From positions 116,975 through 180,974 of the forward strand of contig NZ_MLYO01000048.1 in assembly GCF_001866665.1 (NCBI RefSeq): 64,000 nt of DNA, given 5' to 3'. Shown piece after piece: positions 15,739-22,586 of the stretch. Position numbers and translations under genes: made by a program. Position 1 is the first letter of the stretch. Every line of letters starts with the position of its first letter. This DNA is from Streptomyces monashensis. GTDB taxonomy: Bacteria; Actinomycetota; Actinomycetes; Streptomycetales; Streptomycetaceae. The notes below the pieces were generated by a model. That model was not told the DNA's origin. It made no database searches and saw only the letters and a program-made list of their open reading frames with translations.

Positions 15739-16065
15739 TCAGAGTCCGTCGCCCTCGGCGCCGGTATCGGCGCCGTCGTGGACGGGCACCGGGAGGCGGG
15801 CGCCACGGCTCTGGGCGATCCGGAGTACGGCGGTCAGCGCCTCGCTCATCCGGGCCAGCAGGAACCGGAGCTGGGCGGGCGTCGGTCCGTCGTCGGCGAG
15901 CAGGTCGCTCGCGTGCCCGAGCAGATCGTGGGCCATGCCGAGCTGCACACGCTCGACGGTGTCGGCGATCCGGGACATCTGCCCCGACCCGTCGGTCACG
16001 AGATAACAGGGCTTGCCCCCATGCCCCGTCCAGGGCAGCAGCCGGGTCCCGTTCCCGCCGGACAT
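15739..16065 (-). CDS. Conserved hypothetical protein, 108 residues
   Basis: Starts at ATG 16065 with AGGTGG 7 nt upstream. The sequence (MSGGNGTRLLPWTGHGGKPCYLVTDGSGQMSRIADTVERVQLGM...) has a short N-terminal segment, then amphipathic helices (LGMAHDLLGHASDLLADD; FLLARMSEALTAVLRIA). No recognised domain. Its start overlaps the stop of a 54-residue frame upstream (TGATG). It diverges from an XRE/DUF397 pair and is probably part of that regulatory module. Confidence 0.7.
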   Translation of the reverse strand: MSGGNGTRLLPWTGHGGKPCYLVTDGSGQMSRIADTVERVQLGMAHDLLGHASDLLADDGPTPAQLRFLLARMSEALTAVLRIAQSRGARLPVPVHDGADTGAEGDGL

Positions 16066-16229
16066 CACTTGCCCACCTCGGCATCCAGACAGGCGCCCAC
16101 TCCGATGCCGGGCACCCGGCCCGCGACGAGACGGGGCACGTAGGGCGTGGGCGGCGGGGAGGCCGCCGTACTCGGACGGCGTCGGCGGCGCAGTGGCCCG
16201 AAGAGGCGGCGGACGAAGCGGTGACCCAT
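16065..16229 (-). CDS. Small basic protein, 54 residues, coupled to downstream gene
   Basis: Open from ATG 16229 to a TGA that shares bases with the next ATG (TGATG). It begins MGHRFVRRLFGPLRRRRR and ends GVGACLDAEVGK. About 83% of codons end in G or C, as in neighbouring genes. The Shine-Dalgarno is weak (GCGAG). The very basic amphipathic N-terminus could contact nucleic acid or membrane. Unrecognised; may be a non-conserved frame. Confidence 0.5.
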   Translation of the reverse strand: MGHRFVRRLFGPLRRRRRPSTAASPPPTPYVPRLVAGRVPGIGVGACLDAEVGK

Positions 16230-16302
16230 GTCGCGAACTCGCTTTCTGTGTCGAACTGATCACACTGTGCGGTCACGCGGGCTAGCCTCGCCAGAGGGAA
16301 GC

Positions 16303-16325
16303 GTGTGACGGAGCATTTGTCACAA
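16303..16325 (+). promoter_or_regulatory. Inverted repeat operator of the second XRE gene
   Basis: GTGTGAC-N9-GTCACAA lies immediately before the ribosome binding site (AAGGGAG) of the XRE gene at 16339. A second copy with the same half-sites and spacing, GTGTGAC-N9-GTCACAC, lies inside that gene at 16707-16729. The autoregulatory interpretation is inferred. Confidence 0.55.
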
Positions 16326-16338
16326 GGGAGTTGATCCG

Positions 16339-17133
16339 GTGGGCAGCAAGTACGGCGACTGGCTCCGGGAGCAGCGCGAGGCGGCGGGGCTGACGCAGCA
16401 GCAGTTGGCCGACATGGCCGTCATGACGCGTTCGCACATCGCGCATATCGAGGCGGGGCGCAGGGTGCCGTCGAAGGAGGACGCGAGGCGGCTGGATGTG
16501 GCACTGAACACGGGGAATGTGCTCAGTAGTTTTCTGCCGCGGGAGGAAGAGTCGATCGCCGACTACTTCGAGGCGGTGCGCGTACTCGAACAACAGGCGG
16601 TGTTGATCAAGGAGTTCGCTGTGGCGTACTTCCCGGGCATCCTTCAGACGGAAAGGTACGCGCGCGCGATTCTCGGCGCGTTGTCCCCTCCGGTGGGTGA
16701 GGAGGAGTGTGACCGGCGTGTTGTCACACGCCTTGAGCGCGCGAAGATTCTGGAAGATCCAACGACGCCGGTGGTGTGGGCGCTGCTGGACGAGTTGTTG
16801 TTGAGGCGCCCGGTGGCTAGTGGGGGCGTCATGGCGGAGCAGATCATGCACGTCGTTCATCTGGCAGAGGCCGGACGCATCCGCGCTCATGTGATGCCGT
16901 TTGATGCAGGCCAGCACCCGCTTATGCAGGGCATGCTCAAACTGATGTGGTTCGAGGATCAGCCGCCGCTCGCGTACGGTGAGACTCACCGAATGGGGAA
17001 GCTGCACGATTCCCCGTCCGTGGTCAGGGAGCTGCAGCATCACTACGATCTCGCGATGAGCGACGCGATGCCGCTGAAGGAGTCACTGGCCTTCCTCAGG
17101 GCCAGTGCGGAGGAGTACGAGCACCATGGCTGA
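16339..17133 (+). CDS. XRE-family regulator with DUF5753
   Basis: A 264-residue protein starting at GTG 16339 with AAGGGAG upstream. HTH residues about 5-60 (GDWLREQREAAGLTQQQLADMAVMTRSHIAHIEAGRRVPS), then DUF5753 (LIKEFAVAYFPGILQTERYARAIL ... RIRAHVMPFDAGQHPLMQGMLKLMWFEDQPPLAYGETHRMG). Its codon use is visibly less GC-rich at third positions than its neighbours (several AT-ending codons), hinting at transfer. Its stop overlaps the DUF397 gene by 8 bp. An inverted repeat sits in the promoter and again within the coding sequence. Confidence 0.9.
   Translation: MGSKYGDWLREQREAAGLTQQQLADMAVMTRSHIAHIEAGRRVPSKEDARRLDVALNTGNVLSSFLPREEESIADYFEAVRVLEQQAVLIKEFAVAYFPGILQTERYARAILGALSPPVGEEECDRRVVTRLERAKILEDPTTPVVWALLDELLLRRPVASGGVMAEQIMHVVHLAEAGRIRAHVMPFDAGQHPLMQGMLKLMWFEDQPPLAYGETHRMGKLHDSPSVVRELQHHYDLAMSDAMPLKESLAFLRASAEEYEHHG
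16707..16729 (+). promoter_or_regulatory. Intragenic copy of the XRE operator
   Basis: GTGTGAC-N9-GTCACAC, a perfect inverted repeat within the XRE coding sequence, 404 bp downstream of the promoter copy. The identical arrangement suggests looping or roadblock control. Chance cannot be excluded. Confidence 0.4.
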
Positions 17134-17347
17134 CCGATCCATACCGAACGCCGCCTCGCTGAGCGGTTGGCGGAAGTCCTCCTACAGCAACTCCGAGGCC
17201 GGTGACTGCCTCGAAGTCCTCGACCACCACCCCTCCGGCGTCCCCGTCCGTGACTCCAAGCGCCCGGAGGGCCCCGCGCTCCTCGTCGCGGGGCCCGCGT
17301 GGGCGTCGTTCGTCGCGGGGGTCAGGGGCGGAGCCCTGCGCCCCTGA
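17126..17347 (+). CDS. DUF397 protein
   Basis: A 73-residue protein: MADRSIPNAASLSGWRKSS, then YSNSEAGDCLEVLDHHPSGVPVRDSKRPEGPALLVAGPAWASFVAGVR, the DUF397 pattern. It overlaps the XRE gene by 8 bp and is surely cotranscribed with it, forming a complete XRE/DUF397 pair. It converges on gadB with a 7-bp gap. Confidence 0.93.
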   Translation: MADRSIPNAASLSGWRKSSYSNSEAGDCLEVLDHHPSGVPVRDSKRPEGPALLVAGPAWASFVAGVRGGALRP

Positions 17348-17354
17348 ACACCGT

Positions 17355-18761
17355 CTAGTGATGGAACCCCGTCGCCGCCTCTTTGTCCCGAGTCAACGGA
17401 TGTGGCTGGCGGCGTAGTTGGGGCAGCAGGCGGGTCAGGTCGTCCAGGAACAGGTCGGCCAGGTCGTGCGAGAAGCCGTTGCGGCACACGATCCGCAGGG
17501 CGGACAGGTCCTCGCGGTTCGCCGGGAAGGTGTACGCCGGCACCAGCCAGCCGCTCTCGCGCAGCCGCCGGGAGACGTCGAAGACGTCGTACGCCGTGAC
17601 GTCGTCGGCCGTGGTCAGGGCGAACACCGGCAGCTCGTCCCCGTGGGTGAGAAGCCTGAAGTCGCCCAGTTCTCCGATGCGTTCGGCCAGCGCGGTCGCC
17701 ACGTCCCGGGTCGACTGCTGCACCGCCCGGTAGCCGTCGCGGCCGAGGCGCAGGAAGGTGTAGTACTGCGCGACCACCTGCGCGCCGGGCCGGGAGAAGT
17801 TGAGCGCGAAGGTCGGCATGTCGCCGCCCAGGTAGTTCACCCGGAACACCAGCTCCTCCGGCAGCGCCTCAGCGTCCCGCCACAGTGCCCAGCCGACGCC
17901 GGGGTACACGAGCCCGTACTTGTGCCCGGAGGTGTTGATCGAGGCCACGCGGGGAAGGCGGAAGTCCCACTCCAGGTCCTCGTCCAGGAAGGGTGCCACC
18001 ATGCCGCCGGACGCGCCGTCCACGTGCACCGGGACGTCGAGTCCGGTGCGCTCCTGGAGGGCGTCCAGGGCCGCGCACAGGTCGGCGATCGGCTCGTAGG
18101 AGCCGTCGAAGGTCGAGCCGAGGATGCCGACGACCCCGATGGTGTTCTCGTCGCACAGCTCGGCCGCCGCCTGCGGGTCCAGATGGAAGCGGTCGCCCTC
18201 CATCGGCACCTGCCGGGCCTCCACCTCCCAGAAGTTGCAGAACTTCTCCCAGCACACCTGGACGTTGATGCCCATGACCAGGTTCGGGCGGGCGCCCGGA
18301 GAGCGGTCGGCGTTGCGCGCCGCCCAGCGCCGTTTCAGCGCCATCCCGGCGAGCATGCACGCCTCGCTGGACCCGGTCGTCGAACAGCCCACCGCCGCCG
18401 ACGGGTCGGGCGCGTTCCACAGGTCGGCGAGCATCGCCACACAGCGCCGTTCCAGCTCGGCCGTGCGCGGGTACTCGTCCTTGTCGATCATGTTCTTGTC
18501 GCGGCACTCGCCCATCAGCACCCCGGCCTGCGGCTCCATCCAGGTGGTGACGAACGTGGCCAGGTTCAGCCGGGAGTTGCCGTCCAGCATCAGCTCGTCG
18601 TGCACCAGCTGGTACGCCGTGTTCGGGGGCAGCGGGCCGTCCGGGAGCCGGTGCGTGGGCGGGGCCTCGGTCATGCCGGCGACCGGATTGGCCTCACCGA
18701 AGAACGGGTTGACCGACATCACGCGCTTCTGGTGCTGCTCGGGACCTTTGTGCAGGGCCAT
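17355..18761 (-). CDS. gadB: Glutamate decarboxylase
   Basis: A 468-residue PLP enzyme of the glutamate decarboxylase family, converting glutamate to GABA with consumption of a proton. The VHVDGASGGMVAPF motif precedes INTSGHKYGLVYPG, with the PLP lysine at residue 281. The C-terminus ends with a His pair (GFHH), reminiscent of the pH-gating tail of E. coli GadB (His465). It lies 39 bp downstream of the chloride channel gene on the same strand, so both are probably one transcript. No GadC-type antiporter gene is in the window. Confidence 0.95.
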   Translation of the reverse strand: MALHKGPEQHQKRVMSVNPFFGEANPVAGMTEAPPTHRLPDGPLPPNTAYQLVHDELMLDGNSRLNLATFVTTWMEPQAGVLMGECRDKNMIDKDEYPRTAELERRCVAMLADLWNAPDPSAAVGCSTTGSSEACMLAGMALKRRWAARNADRSPGARPNLVMGINVQVCWEKFCNFWEVEARQVPMEGDRFHLDPQAAAELCDENTIGVVGILGSTFDGSYEPIADLCAALDALQERTGLDVPVHVDGASGGMVAPFLDEDLEWDFRLPRVASINTSGHKYGLVYPGVGWALWRDAEALPEELVFRVNYLGGDMPTFALNFSRPGAQVVAQYYTFLRLGRDGYRAVQQSTRDVATALAERIGELGDFRLLTHGDELPVFALTTADDVTAYDVFDVSRRLRESGWLVPAYTFPANREDLSALRIVCRNGFSHDLADLFLDDLTRLLPQLRRQPHPLTRDKEAATGFHH

Positions 18762-18800
18762 GAAACGTGCCTCCAGGAGTTCGGGAACGGATCGGCGGGA

Positions 18801-20087
18801 TCAGCGGACCGGGGTGCCGTCCGGCCGCAACTGCATCTGCGGACGCCCCGTCACCAGCAGCCAGGCGGGCAGCGAGGCGATGCACAGCAGGGTGAGGACA
18901 GCGGGCGAGGCCACCAGGACGGCGGCGGTGAACAGGCTGACCCAGCCGTGTCGCGTGACAGCCAGGAGCATGCCCAGGACGCCCGTCGCCACGCCCACCG
19001 AGGGCTGCACGGCCGGAACGAGCGCATGGGCGCACAGGCCCAGCGACGTGCCGATGAAGACCGCCGGGAAGATACGGCCGCCACGGAAGCCGCAGGCCGC
19101 CGCCACCAGCAGCGCCGCCAGCTTCACCACCGTCATCACGGCGAACCGCCCCGCCGGCCAGCCCTGCGGGTGCCGGGCCAGCTCCTCGACCTCCGCCAGC
19201 CCCTTGAACAGCGTCAGATGCCCGCCCAGCGCCCCCAGCGCGCCCAGCACGAGCCCGCCCGCCGGCAGCATCAGCATCGGGTGCCGCAGCCGCCGGAAGG
19301 CCGCGTGGACGTACGGGAAGGCGTACACCGCGCTCATGCCGAGCAGCGCGGCGGCCGGGGCGATCACCACGGCGGCCAGCACGTCCTTCGCGTCGAGGTG
19401 GCGCAGCGGCGGCAGCCCCAGGTCGAAGGTCGGGTGGAAGACGAGGTCGGTCGTCAGGGCCCCGCACGTGCCGGCCGTGAGCGGCGCGAACAGGTTGTCC
19501 CACAGCCGCCCCCGCATCGGCTTCCCGGCCAGCGCCTCGGAGACGACCAGCGCCGCCGCCACCGGGGCGCCGAACAGCGCGCCGATCGTCGCCGACTCGG
19601 CCAGCACCGGCCACAGCGAGTCCGGTGTCCGAGGCAGCAGCCGGGTGCCGAGCCAGGCCGCGAGGCTCACGTTCACGGCGATGACCGGGTTCTCCGGGCC
19701 GAGGCTCGGCCCGCCGGCCAGCATCAGCCCGGCCGCCAGCACCAGGCCCGGCAGCACGACCGGCGGCAGGACCGGGGCGTCCAGGCCGAGCGTCGCCGGG
19801 TCGGGGCCGGCGTGGCCCGGCACCTTCCAGACCACCAGCCCGACCGCGATCCCGGTCGCCACGAGCATGACGAACATCCACAGCGCCGAGTAGCGGCCCA
19901 CCCCGAGCGCGTCCGGCAGTGGTCCCCACAGCACGTGCTGCAGCTTCTCCGCGGCCGCGCTCACCCCGACGAAGACCAGGGCCGCGGCCACGCCCACGAC
20001 GGCGGCGGGCAGGATGAACGGCAGCAGGGACCGTGCCGGAGCCGTGGAAGCGGTCGGGGGCGGCTGCCGCACGGTGTCCTGGGCCAC
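18801..20087 (-). CDS. CLC-family chloride channel/antiporter
   Basis: A 428-residue polytopic membrane protein with about ten hydrophobic segments. CLC signature regions appear in diverged form: GPSLGPENPV (residues 126-135) at the site of the gating glutamate, and GGRIFPAVFIGTSLG for GGxFxP. The GSGIP loop is not obvious. CLC transporters exchange or conduct Cl-. In E. coli one acts as an electrical shunt during glutamate-dependent acid resistance. Here it is the gene directly upstream of gadB, which supports the same use. It starts at GTG 20087. Confidence 0.85.
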   Translation of the reverse strand: MAQDTVRQPPPTASTAPARSLLPFILPAAVVGVAAALVFVGVSAAAEKLQHVLWGPLPDALGVGRYSALWMFVMLVATGIAVGLVVWKVPGHAGPDPATLGLDAPVLPPVVLPGLVLAAGLMLAGGPSLGPENPVIAVNVSLAAWLGTRLLPRTPDSLWPVLAESATIGALFGAPVAAALVVSEALAGKPMRGRLWDNLFAPLTAGTCGALTTDLVFHPTFDLGLPPLRHLDAKDVLAAVVIAPAAALLGMSAVYAFPYVHAAFRRLRHPMLMLPAGGLVLGALGALGGHLTLFKGLAEVEELARHPQGWPAGRFAVMTVVKLAALLVAAACGFRGGRIFPAVFIGTSLGLCAHALVPAVQPSVGVATGVLGMLLAVTRHGWVSLFTAAVLVASPAVLTLLCIASLPAWLLVTGRPQMQLRPDGTPVR

Positions 20088-20095
20088 GACCTCAC

Positions 20096-20122
20096 CATAA
20101 ACGGATAAAACGGACTAAACGC
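20096..20122 (-). repeat. Three 9-bp direct repeats upstream of the CLC gene
   Basis: On the plus strand: CATAAACGG, ATAAAACGG, ACTAAACGC, contiguous. This is an AT-rich patch 8 bp before the GTG of the CLC gene, so it lies in the promoter or leader of the CLC-gadB operon. Possible regulator site. Confidence 0.5.
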
Positions 20123-20176
20123 GTAGGGCGAGCACAGTGCGTGCGGCATCCGGGGTGATCCGGAGCCCGGACCGGC

Positions 20177-20207
20177 TTGCACCTCACGCCACGTGAGGCC
20201 TCAGCGT
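20177..20207 (+). promoter_or_regulatory. MerR-type promoter of the tipA-like gene
   Basis: TTGCAC (20177-20182) and CAGCGT (20202-20207) are separated by 19 bp, the over-long spacer typical of MerR targets. The palindrome CCTCACG-N3-CGTGAGG (20182-20198) fills the spacer. This closely resembles the known tipA promoter as I recall it. Confidence 0.8.
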
Positions 20208-20238
20208 GGAGGGCGTACCGACGACAAGGAGCGGAAAA

Positions 20239-21000
20239 GTGAGCTACTCCGTGGGACAGGTCGCGGGGTTCGCCGGGGTCACGGTGCGCACCCTGCACCA
20301 CTACGACGAGATCGGCCTGCTGGTGCCCGGCGGGCGCACGCACGCCGGGCACCGGCGCTACACCGACGCCGATCTCGACCGGCTCCAGCAGATCCTGTTC
20401 TACCGGGAGCTCGGCTTCCCGCTCGACGAGGTCGCGGCCCTGCTCGACGATCCGGCGGCGGACCCGCAGGACCACCTGCGCCGTCAGCACGACCTGCTGA
20501 CCGCCCGGATCGAGCAGCTGCAGAAGATGGCCGCGGCCGTGGAGCACGCCATGGAGGCACGCACGATGGGCATTCAACTCACCCCCGAGGAGCGGTTCGA
20601 GGTCTTCGGGGACAAGGACCCCGAGCAGTACCGCGAGGAGGCGGAGCAGCGCTGGGGCAACACCGAGGCGTACGCGGAGTCCCAGCGCCGCGCCGCCACC
20701 TACACCAAGGAGGACTGGAAGCGCATCCAGGCCGAGGTCGACGACTGGCAGGAGCGCTACGCCGCCCTGGTGGACGCCGGCGAGGAGCCGACCGGCGAGG
20801 CCGCGACGGACCTCGCCGAGGAGCACCGGGAGCACATCGGCCGGTGGTACTTCGAGGTGTCGTACGAGATGCACCGGTGCTTCGCCGAGATGTACGTCTC
20901 CGACGAGCGCTTCAAGGCGTTCTACGACGCGGTGCGGCCGGGCCTCGCCGAGCATCTGCGGGGCGCGATCCTCGCCAACGCCGAACGGCGCACCTCCTGA
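20239..21000 (+). CDS. tipA: TipA-like MerR-family regulator
   Basis: A 253-residue protein from GTG 20239 (AGGAG about 8 nt upstream), the length of TipAL. Residues 1-70 form the MerR winged helix (MSYSVGQVAGFAGVTVRTLHHYDEIGLLVP ... HRRYTDADLDRL), followed by a coiled coil. The C-terminal TipAS domain (EERFEVFGDKDPEQYREEAEQRWG ... HIGRWYFEVSYEMHRCFAEMYVSDERFKAFYD) binds thiopeptides. TipAS can also be made from an internal start in relatives; ATG 20551 or 20566 is a candidate here. A Cys in the C-terminal domain (HRCFAEMYV) matches the covalent thiostrepton-binding site. Confidence 0.92.
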   Translation: MSYSVGQVAGFAGVTVRTLHHYDEIGLLVPGGRTHAGHRRYTDADLDRLQQILFYRELGFPLDEVAALLDDPAADPQDHLRRQHDLLTARIEQLQKMAAAVEHAMEARTMGIQLTPEERFEVFGDKDPEQYREEAEQRWGNTEAYAESQRRAATYTKEDWKRIQAEVDDWQERYAALVDAGEEPTGEAATDLAEEHREHIGRWYFEVSYEMHRCFAEMYVSDERFKAFYDAVRPGLAEHLRGAILANAERRTS

Positions 21001-21001
21001 C

Positions 21002-21047
21002 CGGTCCCGGCCCGGGTGCGCACGAGCTCGCTCCCGGGCCGGGACCG
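21002..21047. terminator. Bidirectional hairpin between tipA and ybjQ-like genes
   Basis: A perfect 15-bp stem: CGGTCCCGGCCCGGG (21002-21016) with CCCGGGCCGGGACCG (21033-21047), 16-nt loop. It lies between two convergent genes and has no T-tract. Confidence 0.7.
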
Positions 21048-21050
21048 CGG

Positions 21051-21416
21051 TCACTCCTTGGCGAGGACCACCGCGGTGCCGTAGGCGCACACCTCGGTGC
21101 CCACGTCGGCGGCCTCGGTCACGTCGAACCGGAACGCGAGCACGGCGTTGGCACCACGCGCGCGTGCCTGCTCCACCAGGCGCTCCATGGCCTGGTTGCG
21201 GGTCTGCACGAGCGTCTTGGTGAGACCCTTCAGCTCGCCGCCGATCATCGACTTCAGCCCGGCGCCGATCTGGCTGCCGAGGTGGCGCGAGCGCACGGTG
21301 AGTCCGAAGACCTCGCCGATCACCTGTTCCACCCGGTGTCCGGGCACGTCGTTCGTCGTCACGACCAGTACGTCCGGCTGCGGCTCCTGGCCGCCGCCGT
21401 AGTCTTCGAGTCCCAT
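21051..21416 (-). CDS. YbjQ/UPF0145 family protein
   Basis: A 121-residue protein. The motif DVLVVTTNDVPGHRVEQVIGEVFGLTVRSRHLG and the C-terminal ANAVLAFRFDVTEAADVGTEVCAYGTAVVL are characteristic of the UPF0145/YbjQ family of pentameric cytoplasmic proteins, once called heavy-metal-binding. No biochemical role is established. It is convergent with tipA and divergent from the DedA gene. Confidence 0.88.
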   Translation of the reverse strand: MGLEDYGGGQEPQPDVLVVTTNDVPGHRVEQVIGEVFGLTVRSRHLGSQIGAGLKSMIGGELKGLTKTLVQTRNQAMERLVEQARARGANAVLAFRFDVTEAADVGTEVCAYGTAVVLAKE

Positions 21417-21573
21417 GCGTCACAGCTTTCTCTCAGTCGTTCCCCAGTGCATCCTGGAGACATCGGTGGAACCTGGGGCGGTCACCTCACGTTGATAGCT
21501 TTGGGCGGCACTCGCAGGGAAGCACGCCGTTCAGCCGCCGCAACCGCCTTCACCCCTTCAGGAGCCCGGACCC

Positions 21574-22581
21574 GTGATGACACTCGCCCTCGGCCCGAGC
21601 TGGCTCGATCCCAACAACCTGCTGGACAACTTCGGCATATGGGGCCTGCTGCTCGTCGTCTTCGCCGAGTCCGGCCTGCTCATCGGGTTCTTCCTGCCCG
21701 GTGACTCGCTGCTGTTCACCTGCGGCCTGCTGATCACCTCGCATCAGATGAACTTCCCTCTGTGGGGCGCCGTCGGCCTGATCTGCCTCGCCGCGGTACT
21801 CGGCGACCAGGCGGGCTACATGTTCGGCAAGAAGGTCGGTCCGTCCCTCTTCAACCGCCCGGACTCCCGCCTGTTCAAGCAGGAGAACGTCACCAAGGCG
21901 CACGAGTTCTTCGAGAAGTACGGCCCGAAGTCCCTGGTCCTGGCCCGCTTCGTGCCCGTGGTGCGCACGTTCACACCGATCATCGCGGGCGTGAGCGGCA
22001 TGAAGTACCGCTCGTTCGTGACGTTCAACGTCATCGGCGGCACCCTGTGGGGCGCGGGCGTCACGCTGCTGGGTTCCTGGCTCGGCAAGATCGACTTCGT
22101 CAAGAACAACATCGAGGCGATCCTCATCCTGATCGTCCTCGTCTCCGTGGTCCCGATCGCGATCGAGTTCCTGCGCGCGCGGAGCAAGGCCAGGAAGCAG
22201 GAGGCCGCCCGCCCCGAGCCGCGGCCCGTCCCGCAGCAGTCCCGGCCCGCGTACCAGCAGCCGGTGACGGACGACGCGACGGCCCAGCTCCGCCGCATCG
22301 AGCCGACCGAGCCGGAGCCGTACGCCTACCAGCAGCCGCAGTACCAGCAGCAGCCTCAGCATCTTCAGTACCAGCAGCAGCCTCAACAGCAGCCGCAGTA
22401 TCAGCAGCAGCCGCAGCAGGAGTGGGACCAGCAGCAGTACTACGACCAGGGGCAGTACCAGCAGCACGGACAGCAGCAGCACGGACAGCAGCACTACGGG
22501 CACCAGCAGTACGACCAGCAGCAGTACGCGCCGAACCCGTACGACCAGAGCCCCTACCCGGACGGCTACCGCAACCAGTAG
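21574..22581 (+). CDS. DedA-family membrane protein with Gln/Tyr-rich tail
   Basis: 335 residues. Residues 1-205 are a DedA/VTT domain (GFFLPGDSLLFTCGLL; GDQAGYMFGKKVG; FVPVVRTFTPIIAGVSGMKYRSFVTFNVIGGTLW), probably involved in lipid or undecaprenyl-phosphate recycling across the membrane. From about residue 230 to the end, the tail is low complexity and dominated by Gln, Tyr, Pro and His (repeats of YQQQPQ and QQHGQQ). The GTG at 21574 is followed at once by an ATG. The tail would lie in the cytoplasm if topology follows the family. Confidence 0.9.
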   Translation: MMTLALGPSWLDPNNLLDNFGIWGLLLVVFAESGLLIGFFLPGDSLLFTCGLLITSHQMNFPLWGAVGLICLAAVLGDQAGYMFGKKVGPSLFNRPDSRLFKQENVTKAHEFFEKYGPKSLVLARFVPVVRTFTPIIAGVSGMKYRSFVTFNVIGGTLWGAGVTLLGSWLGKIDFVKNNIEAILILIVLVSVVPIAIEFLRARSKARKQEAARPEPRPVPQQSRPAYQQPVTDDATAQLRRIEPTEPEPYAYQQPQYQQQPQHLQYQQQPQQQPQYQQQPQQEWDQQQYYDQGQYQQHGQQQHGQQHYGHQQYDQQQYAPNPYDQSPYPDGYRNQ

Positions 22582-22586
22582 GCCGC

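Noticed and set aside
17418..20108. An 896-codon plus-strand frame over gadB and the CLC gene
   Set aside because: Antisense to two confidently recognised genes; His/Arg/Gln-rich composition typical of a shadow frame.
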